Of a stretch of 64,000 bases of DNA, positions 13,415 through 25,659 are shown piece by piece; position 1 is the stretch's first letter, and each line of letters starts with the position of its first letter. Under the pieces are notes generated by a model. It made no database searches and was not told the origin of the DNA. It saw only the letters and a list, made by a program, of their open reading frames with translations. Source of the DNA: Spongilla lacustris (lineage: Eukaryota > Porifera > Demospongiae > Spongillida > Spongillidae). The stretch covers positions 11,903,150 through 11,967,149 of the forward strand of contig OX442417.1 in assembly GCA_949361645.1 (NCBI GenBank), given 5' to 3'. The translations under genes were made by a program, and so were the position numbers.

Positions 13415-14651
13415 TAGGGTGTGTAACCTCCCCTGAATAATGAAAATCGATTTTTCCGAATACTTTAAAAACACTAATCGATTTTTCAGGTTTTTCTGGA
13501 TCCGAAAATCGATTTTTCCGAATACTTGAAAAATGTAAATCGATTTTTCCGAATAGGTTTTGACAATTTGCCAGCCGAATACCTAGGTTATTCAGGTTTT
13601 CTGCTCATTGAGCCACCTAAATGTACACATCACACCAGAGACCCTCCTACAGCTACCCACATCACACCAGATACCACAAACACACTTACCCCTATCACAC
13701 CAGATGCCCTCAGCACACAAACACCAGATGCCCTCATGAGGCACACAACCATAGCTACCTTCATCACACCAGACACCCTACTACAACTAACCACATTACA
13801 CCAGATCAGTACCCTCAGCATGCATCCACAGCTACCCACATCACACCAGATGCACTCAGCACACAACCACAGCTACCTACATAGGCCTAAATCGCTTGGC
13901 CTAACCACATACATGTACCTAGTTGGGCGTGTCCCGACCTAAGTTAGCGTGGCCACGCTGAGCTTTACTAGTACCTACAGTCTACAGATGTACACATCGC
14001 ACTTGATGCCAACAGAATAGAACCACAGATGACGTTTACGCACCACCAGCCATGCAGCCTCCATTTCACCATCGCGAGTTTTGAAAATACTAGTATCTAA
14101 GTAGGCCTAAGTATACGATCGTGGCAATATCAGCTCAGAGAGATTGATGCAAGAAGCCAGCTGGTTCGAAATACACTAAGCGAACTGACTTTGATTTGCA
14201 GCTGGAGCTGTCCGTCGTCATGACACGTGAAGAGGGAGATCTCTTTTGGCTACATCGTCATGTAGTTCGAATTACTGCCCGCATAGATATTTTAAAAAGT
14301 AACGTTATTGCTGCCCGTAATACATGTATTTGATCTCGTCCCCACGTATATATTTATAGCAACAACAGTGACGTTATAACTTTAAATTAGAAGTAATTAT
14401 TGTCGTACATGTAATATCGTAAACGCGTATCCGGATATCGTCATAAAAATGTATTCGAATAATGGGCGAATTGTCGATGCGGACGACGAATACCTAAGTA
14501 CCTCCGAATGGAGATTCACAAACCGGTTATTTCGAATAGAACAAATCCAATAATCGATTTTTCCGAGTAATGCTAAATTACTATTCGAACGGATAGGTTT
14601 TTGCGAATATCCGAATAACTCGAATAACCTGATAACCGGTTACACACCCTA
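13415..14651. mobile_element. Non-autonomous hAT-like DNA transposon
   Basis: The ends are TAGGGTGTGTAACC and its exact inverse (14 bp). They are flanked by a perfect 8-bp duplication, CTACTGAC, at 13407-13414 and 14652-14659. An 8-bp duplication with TAGGG-type ends is typical of the hAT superfamily. The subterminal regions repeat AATCGATTTTTCCGAAT. The interior holds a CACACCAGATGCCCTCAGCACA-like tandem array (about 13625-13885; unit cited in part). No transposase is present. It lies just beyond the 3' end of dispanin-like gene A. Confidence 0.85.
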
Positions 14652-14915
14652 CTACTGACATAAGCATTTGCTATGAGCGCAATAAACATAGAACAGTGCA
14701 AGCGAGTCTCATACTGTTGCTCACAGGATGCAGCTGGATGCTAACCAATGCCTCCCTCCTCCATGTCCTGCATACCGATATTACTGCATGTATATGTGGT
14801 GTTCACAAAATAAGCATTGACACAATTGTATTCTATATGCGCATGTATATAATGGCGTTCAAAACTACATGTATAACTATGAACTAGGCAGTATAGTTAT
14901 CTATCACACCAAACG

Positions 14916-16877
14916 TTAATAGCAATTATAATAGATGGTGTTTGCGCTGGCATAGCTGTATGAATAGGTGCAACCATATGCAATTGAGGCACAGTAGCGG
15001 CAGTAGTATGTGTTGTTTAGTTGAACTGCTGTTGAAGACACCACAGAAGCAACTATGACAACTACTATTGCAACCACCACATAGATGACTATGGCAGCAA
15101 TGTCGAGGCCAAGTGCAATTTTAGCTTTCTTTGTGGCAGCATCTGGCCTTCCAGCGGCATCATCACGTTGGGCCTAAAAGACACGAATATTGTATATGCA
15201 GATCATATTCAGAATAAGGTGACCATGAGCATACATGCAACCAAAAGAAACACCCCGTTATAGCCAACACCAGACACCCAAGTAGGTTTGGCTGGAAATT
15301 GAACGTGAAAGCAGTCGTAATAATATTATAGCAAACATTATTTTATTTTATAGTACTACTTTTATTAGTACATTCGTCCAATCAGATGCACATCTGCATG
15401 CATGTTTTAATACTCACTGCAATAGTCAGCCACAATGCAAAAAGAATGCAGACAAAGGAGAAAAATCCAAAAAAGAAGCCACTAAGGAAGAGGAGGACCA
15501 TAGTGAGGGTCAGGTAGCGGTCCCCCTTGGCGCAGCAGATAGGTGGTGGAAGAGCTGGTCTGAGCACAATCATGCCATGTGCACCAACGTGCTAATCAAT
15601 TGGTCAATAGACGATAAATTATTCATACATATATATGTAAATGTACATGCTCTACTGTACCGCATGTATGTACTGTGGTGTAGTCGGCTGGCAGGTAGTT
15701 GCGTATGGCGCATAGGGTGGTTGAGCAGGTTGACATGCTGGTTGGTAAGAGCAGTGAAATGCATCTCAGTTTACATGTACATGTCATTTATATACATTAT
15801 ACTTAATATAAAATAGGCCTCTGTACATGTAAATGTTATATCTCATGGCGATAGTTGCATTGGTCATAATTAACTGTGATGATAAGGCTGCATAGACACG
15901 GCTGTCTGCTCTCATTGAACGCGTGGAAATTAGGCCCTACGCCCAGAAATTTTGAAATGGTTTCGAAGCCCCATAGCAGCGGACTTGACAACCGATGTCC
16001 TTAGGAATGTGCTGTGTAGAACGTACAAGAAATGTAGTAAGCATGCAGTTTAACTCTGCACCACAAGTTACAAGCACCATTGATCCTTTTATATAGCAAA
16101 AATCAAATTGCCTTATCTTATGAACCGTTGGCTTTTGCGCTCGAAAGCAAAGGTACTCCTTGCGGGGAACGGTGACCTCGTGGATTTAATAAACGATACT
16201 GACGCTCGGACACAAGAACTGAGCAAAAACCAACTATTGTGATAAGTAGAATGTCCTATTTGTTTTTAGTAAAAGCTAGTGCTAACGAATTTTCTGAAAT
16301 GGTTTTAAAGCCTCTTGAAATCGGCCATTTTCTTCGTAATGTAGGCCTACGTACGGTCGGTACTGATATGCATGCATCGGTATATGTATTAATCTAACAG
16401 AATTGCTACTATTTAAAATTGGTTTCAGAACGTATTGTCACATGCCATAGATAGCCCAATTGAGCTATACATATCTGTGGTACTGAGTAGCATGCATATA
16501 CACACATTAATAATGAGCAGGGCTAGGATTGTGTTAGCTTTTGTCTCCTCGTTGGAGGGAGAATGGCAGCAACCAATTGTGGCTCTTATCTCTAAAAAAA
16601 AACAGAATTAATGGTCTTTAACAATGCATTGCACTTGCTTCACTTTGAATAAATCGACTCAGCACCCTCTTCTCCAACATATATAGACCTAAACAAACAT
16701 GGGTAGCATTTGCCCATTGGGCTATTCTAGTAAAAAAGTGTAAACCCCTACTGATGACATAAATTTGTGTCCTGGGGGGTATGTTCGATATTATAACCCA
16801 TGTAATGATATAAATCATGACCTGGGGGGAGTTATTATCCTAGTCTTGGGGGGGTGGGGGTGGTATGAGTCATGTCC

Positions 16878-16938
<61 letters not shown>

Positions 16939-18835
16939 TGATGGTGCTATAAATCTTGTCCTGCGGGATGAGTGGGGGGGGGAAATTATAATCCATTATC
17001 TGGGGGAGTGGGGGTGGTATACATCATGTCCAGGGGGGCGCTATAAATCTTGACCTGGGGTGGGGGTGGGGGGGTGATATAAGTCATGTCCAAGGGGGGG
17101 GGGGGGGGCTGCTATAAATCTTGTCCTGGGGGGAGGTGGGGGTGAATGGTATTAATCATGCCCTGAGGGGAGTCATAACCCATGTAGCTATAAAATATGT
17201 CCGGGGGGGGGGGGGGGGGGGGGGCATAAATCATGTCTTGGGGGAAGTTTTAATACATGCATTGGGGGTGGGGGTGGGGAATGATGTAAGTAATGTTCGG
17301 GGGGGGGGGGGGGGTGTTGTGGGCTATAAATCTTGTCCTGGGGGGACGGGGGGGGGGGAGTGTGTCAATGGTATAAGACATGTCCTGCGGGAACTACAAA
17401 TCATACCCTGGGTGTAATGTACTGAGACATACTGCAGACCTGAGGGATGTGGCATATGATGTGTGACTGTCCAGTAATATATCTGTTATGAGGGAGGGTA
17501 TAATTAGTATCTGTGTCCAACGGGGTTATACTTTATAAATAACGTCATAAGTAGGGGTGTACACTTATTAACTGGAATAGCCCCATTGTGTGGCATGGTC
17601 TTCCAGTGTATGCATTTTGAAGGGCAGTTTTCACCATGCACCTGTTGCTGCTACCCACTTGCATTGGTGCATACCAGTGCGTTGCATTGGAGCTCAGGGG
17701 GCTGTGTCAGAAGGCAGGAACACAGCTGACTGACATCAGCTGGTTGAAAATAGTCTGGCTTGCAAGACGTGGACAATGATCATGAGAGAAGAATGGAGGT
17801 GGGGCAATATTCCAAAGTGCTATGAACCTATTGGGTGTGACTCGGACCCCTTTGGTTTGCAGCCTCTGCCAACAGTTGACCTCCTCACATGTCCTTGAAG
17901 TGCACACACACCTGCATAGTGATTGTGTGTATTATGAAGTCATAGCAGTTATTTATTTTGAAAAAGTGCATTTACTTTGCATGCATAATTCTTCATTGGT
18001 ATGTATATTTACCACTGAAATGGCGTTATACAACACCTGTGAAGTATCTCCTTTGTCAAAGGACGGGTCTTTGCATAGAATGCTTACATTAGATACAGAA
18101 ACACCGAGTATCAACAGTTGTGGCGGTGAGGACAAAGGCAATAAGCAAATTATCTGCAATGTTTTGCAATCATAGCTGCATGGCTATTTGCTTCTGTTTG
18201 TGTATTTTAGCCGTTGCCCACCCACTCTGCAGTGCTTGGGCTCTTGGTGCATGTGGTAATCCATTCCTGTATATAACACGTACATACATATATAACGTCT
18301 TTAACGAGAATCGTATCGATTATTCATGAAATACGATCGCGTTGTTTGGGACGACAGAAAATTCGTTATACTTAAAGACTGAGAATTCTAACAGCCACAT
18401 CTCTCTTACTCATCGGTGTTGTAAGCTTACCTTCTGGATTAGTGCACGAAGTCCACTGTACTGAATTTAGTACCCACCCCTCCAAAATGATTGCCACGTG
18501 GCGTTCTGTAAACACCTTGCGTATACCATTGCTGTATGACGTGGAGTGTGTATGTAAAGTCTTGAAAACATAAAATGAGTGTGTTGTTTGAATCCTTTTT
18601 CATATTTTGATTTGCTGGTTTTACTGAGGTGTTACGAGCTTTGAAACACGGGTACTCAGTAATGAGGTGTTTCTTTTCAATTATGGACATACATACCGTA
18701 CGTTCTAATTGTATGAAACCTAGTTTCCAGCCGCATACAGCCGTGTATAGAATGCATACCCGGTATGCTACTTTTGACTCCAAAAAGGTTCTCTGGTACG
18801 ATATTTATAAAACAATAATTACCTGCACTGTCCAT
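14916..18835 (-). CDS. CD225/dispanin-like two-pass membrane protein, copy A
   Basis: Four minus-strand exons give a continuous 173-residue frame: 18823-18835 (start codon, MDSA), 15661-15737, 15418-15591 and 14916-15173. All borders are GT/AG with compatible phases. Exon 2 is Pro/Tyr/Gln-rich, like dispanin N-termini. Exon 3 encodes CAKGDRYLTLT followed by a first membrane segment rich in L, F and G. Exon 4 begins AQRDDAAGRPDAATKKAK and then a second membrane segment. The residues linking the two segments fit the CD225 pattern (small residues, GD/DD, A..A..AK). Family members (IFITM, PRRT, SynDIG) are membrane-inserted and often modulate membrane fusion or trafficking; the role here is unknown. 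Intron 1 is about 3.1 kb because it carries the transposon at 15897-18745. The C-terminus ends in a Tyr/Ser/Ala-rich tail not shared with copy B. No promoter motif was recognised upstream of 18835. Confidence 0.7.
15897..18745 (-). mobile_element. N-RAG-like DNA transposon, copy 1 (decayed)
   Basis: The left end is CACGGCTGTCTGCTCT. The right end, read inward, is CACGGCTGTATGCGGC, with a shared TGGAAA(C/T)TAGG block just inside. End and internal blocks align with the second copy at 35783-38449. Flanking bases suggest a 4-bp duplication (ATAG or TAGA), but this is ambiguous. On the minus strand near 18190-18240 it keeps HCRV-GGQRL, matching HCRVCGQRL of copy 2. The second Cys is now Gly and a stop follows soon after. 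The middle contains a GT microsatellite and a G-rich minisatellite. It sits within intron 1 of dispanin-like gene A. Copy B of that gene has no such insert. Confidence 0.7.
16740..17440. repeat. G-rich minisatellite with (GT)n core
   Basis: (GT)n at about 16880-16937 is embedded in an irregular array. Its unit reads roughly CTATAAATCTTGTCCTGGGG with G runs of 5-20, varying as ATCATGTCC or ATAACCCATG. The strand is strongly G-biased. It lies inside transposon copy 1. Confidence 0.88.
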
Positions 18836-18845
18836 GTTGTATTTC

Positions 18846-20269
18846 TGTGTAAGATTTATTCCCACAGATCGATATCAATGCTGATTCACTTCAATGATAA
18901 AAATGCAAGAAAATAATAAAATTTTAAACACAAAGGTAGCCTCGATCGATCCCACCCTACATCCAACAATGGGGACACGCAATTAGCAAAATGAGCTGGT
19001 TGATAAGAGAGAAGGTACTGAAAAAATGACATGTGAATTAACTTTGTTCCTTACTCATGGGAAGGGGGAACGTAATCACATAGTTGTAATAATCATCTGT
19101 ATCAACAAGTAATTTAATTGTGCACCATTGGTATGCAATTTTGAGGGTGATTACGCCAACTAACGCGCAGAGTCCGTACATGCACGAGTTGCACAATTCA
19201 TGCAGTAATAATGTTCAAATGAAAGCTTAAGAAGTTTTTTTTTAATAGGTAGTTATTTCCTGGCCCAAACTTTATCTTTTTGACCGAAGCACTACTGCAA
19301 CTAGCACACGAAAAACTCCTAATTATAGACACATGCAGGATACATGTGTCCACTGCTATGCATGCATGCTGCCTGGCCACTGTGCGCTGTAACTGTGTGA
19401 CACCGACTTGGAAGTACATGTAGATGTACATGTATATATGATACAAAACCAGCCGTTAATATTGATAAGACATGGAAACAATATCGTCCTTATATCGTCG
19501 GGGGGGGGGGGGGGGGGGGGGGGGGTTGATTAACGCTTGCATGCGAGCGCTGAAGTCAATGGCACATGTCCCGTCAGCGCAGCCACTGTATATGGTTTTG
19601 CCTATACAACTAAATTTAATTACATTGCTGTGGTGCGAATGTTCTTTTAAAAAAAAAATTGTGCGTCCTACCATAGATAATCTATGCCAATGGGTCCTAC
19701 CAACCTCCTCTCCCTTCACCTTCCCTTGGTCTTACCTTTAGTCCTTCCTGAGTCGTTAAACAGCGGCGTAGGCTACAACAGGCGATACCGATTAAATACA
19801 TGTAGGCCTATATATAGACTCGACTATACGCAATCTATTTCCGGTTATGTATGAGAATTGTTATCGTGTGAAGTGAAAGTAAGATTTTATCTTCTAGCTA
19901 TCTAGCCTGGGATGTTCTAGAGATGAAATCATTGAAATATTCTACTTGCATGTGGGCATTCTCATGGTACAATCTTTGTGTTGCGGTTCGTGTAGAAGTG
20001 CCATTTGTTTGCGTGTGTTTGAGAACTGGGTACTTGGAACACGACAGTTTTCAGAGAGATTATTTTGGTATCAGTCTTGCTTCATTTATTGTATATTATT
20101 GGAGGCTATATTGCACAGCCCATAATGTAACCAACATTTGTATTATTGAACACTGTCTGCAGTTATGTGTGCTATACCGGTATATATATGCGTAGCTATC
20201 CCTAGCTCGAGATATACGTTGAAAGGTAAAAAGGGATGACATACATGTATAGTTTATATAAGCGGTCTC
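18846..20269. other. No gene recognised; poly-G at 19500
   Basis: The upstream flank of dispanin-like gene A. It contains a ~26-base G run at 19500-19525 and no recognisable exon or domain. The 90-codon frame at 19923-20195 has no known motif. Confidence 0.35.
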
Positions 20270-21170
20270 ATGTGTAATATGTGGCTCCGTGTGCCACTAT
20301 GTGAGATGTGTGCCTCTGTATGTGTGATGTGTGCCTATGTGTGATGTATGTGCCTATGTGTGAGGTGTGCCTCTGTAATGAGTGCCTCTGTGATGTGTGT
20401 GCCTCTGTGTGATGTGTGTCCCTCTGTGGTATATGTGCCTGTGTGTGCCTCTGTGTGATGTGTGCCTCTATGTGAAGTGTTCCTATGTGTGATGTGTGTA
20501 CCTCTGTGTGATGTGTGCCTCCTATGTGTGGCTGTGTGATGTATATACCTCTGTGTGAGGTGTGCCTCTGTTGTGTGATGTGTGTGCCTCTGTCTGACGT
20601 GTGCCTCTGAGCAGGGCCAGTGAGGAGGGGGTAAGCGGGGTTACTTACCCCGGGCCCCAAGGTATAATAGGGGCCACAAGGTATGATAGGGGGCCCGGCG
20701 GGCCAATCTCAAGGGCCCCCCCCCGCTCGTATTTTCAGGGCCTATGGGGCCCTCAAATGATGTTACCCCGGGCCTCACTACGGCTCTCACTGGCCCTGCC
20801 TCTGAGTGATGTGTGCCTCTGTGTGGTGTGAGCTCATGTGTGATGTGTGCCTTCATGTGTGATGTGGCCTTAATGATGTGTGTTTGTTTATATAGCCAAA
20901 TATCAACCAATAGAACTTGGTATAGACCATTTGCCTGTGTGTGCCCCTGTGTGATGTACAGTGTGTATGCGGTATGCGTGAGTGTGACCTATGTGGTGTG
21001 TGTGGTGTGTGCTTGTGCCTGTGTGATGTGTGCCTATGTGATGTGTGCCTATGTGTGTGATGTTTGCTTGTGCCTACATGGATTTTTGTGATGTGCACTT
21101 GTTGTCCCTGTGTGTGGCACACTGTGATGTATACCTGTGTGTGTGATGTGTGTGTGTGTGACTAACTGTA
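20270..21170. repeat. GTGTGATGTGTGCCTCTGT minisatellite
   Basis: Imperfect units of about 18-24 bp (GTGTGATGTGTGCCTCTGT, with TATGT variants) run across the segment, interrupted by the MITE at 20612-20798 and by about 70 bp of unrelated sequence near 20880-20950. Confidence 0.9.
20612..20798. mobile_element. 187-bp hAT-like MITE
   Basis: The perfect 12-bp inverted ends are CAGGGCCAGTGA and TCACTGGCCCTG. The perfect 8-bp duplication, CCTCTGAG, lies at 20604-20611 and 20799-20806. The interior is GC-rich and has no coding capacity. CAGGGCC-type ends with an 8-bp duplication are typical of hAT elements. The target was the minisatellite, so array units continue on both sides. Confidence 0.92.
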
Positions 21171-22940
21171 TGTGCAACATTTTGGTTATGACAGGTTGCA
21201 GCTGACACGTGTAGGGATGAAAAATCAAGACTTCCATTCTCACTGACTCAAACTAAAACTGATTATGTTCTGCATTGTTGTAATCATACTATTTCTATGT
21301 TGTAATGGTATCAATATCAAGGCTTAGATCTATAAAAGATTTGATGTGCACACGTGTACGTGTACTGGGCTGTTGTTACCTCATGGGCATGGCAAAACAT
21401 TGCATGCCAACAAGCACTAAGCTATTTAAAAATATAATTATGGAGATTATTGAATGCAATGTATAATAATTAAAGGGCGTGGCATCATAACAAGGATTAC
21501 AACTGAACAATTCATCGTTGTCGTTAATCATGAGCCGACTGAGCATGCGTTATTTACGCGTAAGAAGTGACTAGGTCGATCTGGAAACTGGATGGACTAT
21601 ATATAGCCAATTCAAGACTTTACTTGAAAAAGCCAGACATCCAATATTATGAATCAGAAACACTGATCCATGGCGTTGCGTGCATGTGTGTTATTCGAAT
21701 TCGGTTCGTGTACAAAATTAATACTATACATATTTACCGGTATATGCATGCCGTACCGTACGTAGAAGACGTGCAGGCTACCTCTTTAACGTCGTGATCA
21801 GATGATCTTGGAGTGCAGTGGTGACTGTGATATGTACGATATTAGGAGGTTTTACATGTATGTGTACTAGTAAGTGTGCTCGCTAAAAACAATTTATATG
21901 CTATTGAATAGTTCAATTAGCCTTGACCAATTCACGTGACTAATGGCGGTTCAGCAGCAATGAGCAAGATATGGTAAGCGGTTCACTATTGGCATTTGTC
22001 CTCCTATATAGCAACTTTCAGGTTCAAACATTGGCGTGGAACTTCTGGATCCGAAGTTATCCTTTTGAACTCGTTAATACGCCACATACTGATCCGTGAG
22101 AGTGATGAGACATGAGTGCTGCCTAAGTAAATTGAGCGTAAGCGCCATTATTTGGGGTGTCGAAGATATCACAACCACGTGCACCTTCCTTCCATCTACA
22201 GGAATATAGGTTGTAACGCGATCACATATGCCTTTTTAAGTAGGTGTGACGTGTTTCATATCCTCTACCCAGGCTACCGGGCTACCGGCCCAGCCACGCT
22301 TTACTTGTTTTGGCTTTGGAGTACAATGAGGTATGTACAAGGGTCACTTTATTCTCATCTGTTACATTTTACACAAGATGAAGGTTTGATGATGTGAGTG
22401 GCTCGCCAGTGTCATCGCACGCAGATTATCAATATCGGGCAAATGTAAGCAAGTAAATCTGTGGTCCATTCATTATTGATGCTATATATCTTTCAGCAGG
22501 ACGGCATCCGGCTCTTTGCGTAATGAATGAGACCCAACAAAACGCTTGCTCTTCCTTTTGTACATGCATTTGTATTTGTATATGGCTTTTTGAAAACTAC
22601 CTCTGAGAAGTGAATGGGATGGTGTACGTAAAAGCTGGAAAGTACTGTAGAAGTGGTACCCAACCGTATGTACGTGCGTACTGACGGTACGACACGGTAC
22701 AAAGCGATCCGCCCTTAACCGTGGATTTCCCGGACTGACAGGATATAACGTATAAAGACGTGACAGAGCGACGGGGGGGAAAGACGTTACCGTCCACTCT
22801 CGGTTCGCATACACGGGCCGTTGGGATTGATTTCATCGGTATCCGCCTACATCCAAGAGACGGGTAAGGTCACGTGATGAGACGTTACCGTCTCAATGCA
22901 ATGGTTTCGCTGTGTCCATACCCTAATCCATACCCATATA
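21171..22940. other. No gene recognised
   Basis: Short open frames on both strands with no recognisable domain. From about 22945 the sequence aligns with the 3' flank of dispanin-like gene A (14780 onward), marking the edge of the duplicated segment. Confidence 0.4.
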
Positions 22941-23109
22941 TTACTGTATCTGTGGGGTTCACAACATAAGCATTTAACAATTTTATTCAATATGCACATG
23001 TATAATAGCGTTCAGAACTATAACTATGAACTAGGCAGCAATATGGATTGTCACACCAAACGTTAATAGCAATAAAGTAGGTGTATGCCCTGGCATAGTA
23101 GGTTCAATT

Positions 23110-24279
23110 TTAGAATGGCAAGTATACACTACCTCCCGTTGAAACCACGACAGAGGCAACTGTGACAACTGCTATGGCAACCACAAAATAGATTACAATG
23201 GCAGCAAAGTCGAGGCCCGGTGCAATTTTGGCTTTCTTTGTGGCAGCATCTGGCCTTCCAGCGGCATCATCACGTTGGGCCTAAAAAGACACAAATATAC
23301 AATATATGCAGATCATATTCAGAATAAGGTAACCATGATGTGAATACAGGCAGCCACAAGGAGTGGATTTAGTAATCTTGGAACACAATGTGTTATTTGC
23401 TCGGTAAACGTAACAATTGTGAGGCATGGCTAAGTCAAGTGCACTTTAAATCAATTATAAACCTAATGCACACTGTTACAGCCAATAAGACATGCACACG
23501 TCTGTTTGGCTGGAAATTGAATGTGAAAGTATAACGGGGTATTCAGAACATAGTAGGTTTGTTTAATTCCAAATGGATTTGTAGTCAAAATTCCCATTAC
23601 ATCACGTGAATCTGCTTTGTTTTCATACTTTATTTTATGGTACTACTTTTGCTTTTGTTGTTTGGACATTCTTCCAGTGTGATGCAAGAGAATAAGTGTG
23701 TGGATAAAGTACTCACTGCAATAGCCAGCCACAATGCAAAAATGACGCAGACAAAGAAGAAAAATCCAAAACAGATGACGCTAAGGAAGGCGAGGACCAT
23801 AGTGAGGGTCAAGTAGCGGTCTTCCTTGGCACAATAGATAAGTGGTGGGGGAAGTGGTCCGAGCACAATAATGCCACCTGCCCTACGCTGCTAATGAATT
23901 GGGTGGCAATAGACAATAAATATATGTTCATATACATGCTCTACTGTACCGCAGGTATGTACTGTGGTGTAATCGGTTGGTACATGTAGGCAGTTGTGTT
24001 TGGCACATAGTACCCTGGATGAACAGGTTGCATGATATCCTGGTTGTTAAGAACAATACAATGCATCGTTATTTATAAGTAAATTGTACATATCATTTAT
24101 ACAGACCACTAAACAAACTACCTTATGTATAGGGCTCTACATACATGTAATTGCTATATCTCATGGCAATAATTGCATTGGTCATTAAAGATTATTTAGA
24201 CCAGGGAGAGTGAGCAACATTTGAAACCAAAACGGTTCTCTGATACGATATTTTAAAACAAATTACCTGCACTGTTCAT
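23110..24279 (-). CDS. CD225/dispanin-like protein, copy B
   Basis: Paralogue of copy A with exons at 24267-24279, 23950-24039, 23717-23890 and 23110-23280. Exon 3 is 174 bp, as in copy A, and begins after TTAG. Exon 4 starts with the same AQRDDAAGRPDAATKKAK block. Exon 2 is 90 bp, against 77 in copy A, and is Pro/Tyr-rich (QPITPQYIPA). Exon 1 (ATG plus 10 nt, phase 1) does not join exon 2 in the reading frame shared with copy A. Either translation starts at the ATG inside exon 2, giving about 142 residues, or copy B is damaged. The C-terminus is shorter and different (ends VYLPF). Intron 1 is only ~230 bp. A foldback MITE begins 30 bp upstream of exon 1 and may have replaced promoter sequence. 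Confidence 0.6.
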
Positions 24280-24309
24280 TTTATACATCAGGTGTAAGCT
24301 TTTAACTTG

Positions 24310-24696
24310 AATGGACCCTTTGCATGAAAGATCGGAAGTACGATAAACGTCACGTCTGGAGTAAAAACCACAGCGGTTGCCTAGAGACATTGTGTCACGT
24401 CCGCGGACCTTTGCGTAATAAAATGGCAACGCTCGGAGTCTGCTCAGACATTGATCCTTCGGCCGATCCAGTTCCTGATCAAACTATGCTGCCAACAGTA
24501 AGTTTGACCGAGTCTGACATACCCATAGCCTTTTTAAAGCTATCCATTTAAAAAGGCTCCGGGTATGTCAGACTCGGTCAAGCTTACTGTTGGCAGCATA
24601 GTTTGACCAGGAACTGGATCGGCCGAAGGATCACTGTCCGAGCGGGAAGTAATTACTACGAGCGTTGCCATTTTATTACGCAAAGGTCCGCGAACG
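24310..24696. mobile_element. Foldback MITE, copy 1 (right end truncated)
   Basis: The left arm (about 24310-24540) starts AATGGACCCTTTGCATGAAA. It is mirrored by a right arm (about 24545-24696) that stops after the segment ACGCAAAGGTCCGCG. The arms meet at a short loop near 24540 around TTTAAA. A full copy lies at 35220-35694. It begins 30 bp upstream of exon 1 of dispanin-like gene B. Confidence 0.85.
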
Positions 24697-24914
24697 TTAT
24701 TGACGATCATATCTCGTCAAATACGAAGTAGGTCTGGTCTGTCTTGCGAGACTATAAGTTCATGCTAGACTAAGAGTATGAGTACTGTATGAAGCAAATG
24801 CTTACGTGGCGAAACCAATGATATAGATTTGCCCAGGATGATTAGGATCGAGCTCGGGCTGTGGTGCTAACGTAAAATGGCAATCGCATTATTAATTGTA
24901 TGCATGCGCGCAGG
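24697..24914. other. Spacer, nothing recognised
   Basis: A short AT-rich segment between two mobile elements, with no feature seen. Confidence 0.4.
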
Positions 24915-24992
24915 TTTGTTTACAACCGCTGTCGGAGGAATGGCTGTCCCCAGGACAAAGTGTCTCCCCGGACATTCGTTCCTAGGTACAAA

Positions 24993-25030
<38 letters not shown>

Positions 25031-25612
25031 ACACTCCTACCTAGGAAAAAATGTCTCCCCTGGAAAAAGTGTCCCCTCCCCTCAATAATTTATACTTTTA
25101 TAGAAAAGTTCCTAGAACTTTTAATTAAGTCCTTGTGTTTAGGCCAAAGTTTTGAAGCTAATTTTCTATATGTTAGACGCGCGTAAAATTAATCAACTTA
25201 AGGCGGTAAAAGGTTGGTTCGCAGCTTCAGCGATCATTGACCAAACTTATTAATGCAGAACTAGATTTAATTGGGACGACTATGCCTGGATGGTGCACTC
25301 TTTGCATATCGAACTGCATGCAATTCTCTAACTGGACTAACGCCATTTGATTATGAAGTGATGGAAGGCCGATATTGGGTAAGCATAAATTGTATAATAC
25401 ATTTTTCACGAATGTCAAGTCACATACATGTATATTAAAGTAGTACATATCTCTGTCACCAGTTTCCTCAGTAAAGAGCTACTAAGCTAGAGGCTGCATG
25501 TACAAGTAAATCAAAAACTTCTTGTGATTGATGGTATGCACATGCATGTAGGATTGATGGTGCAAAAAGCAAGAAAACAACTACAGTATGTTAAAAAGTG
25601 AGGTTTGTATAC

Positions 25613-25659
<47 letters not shown>

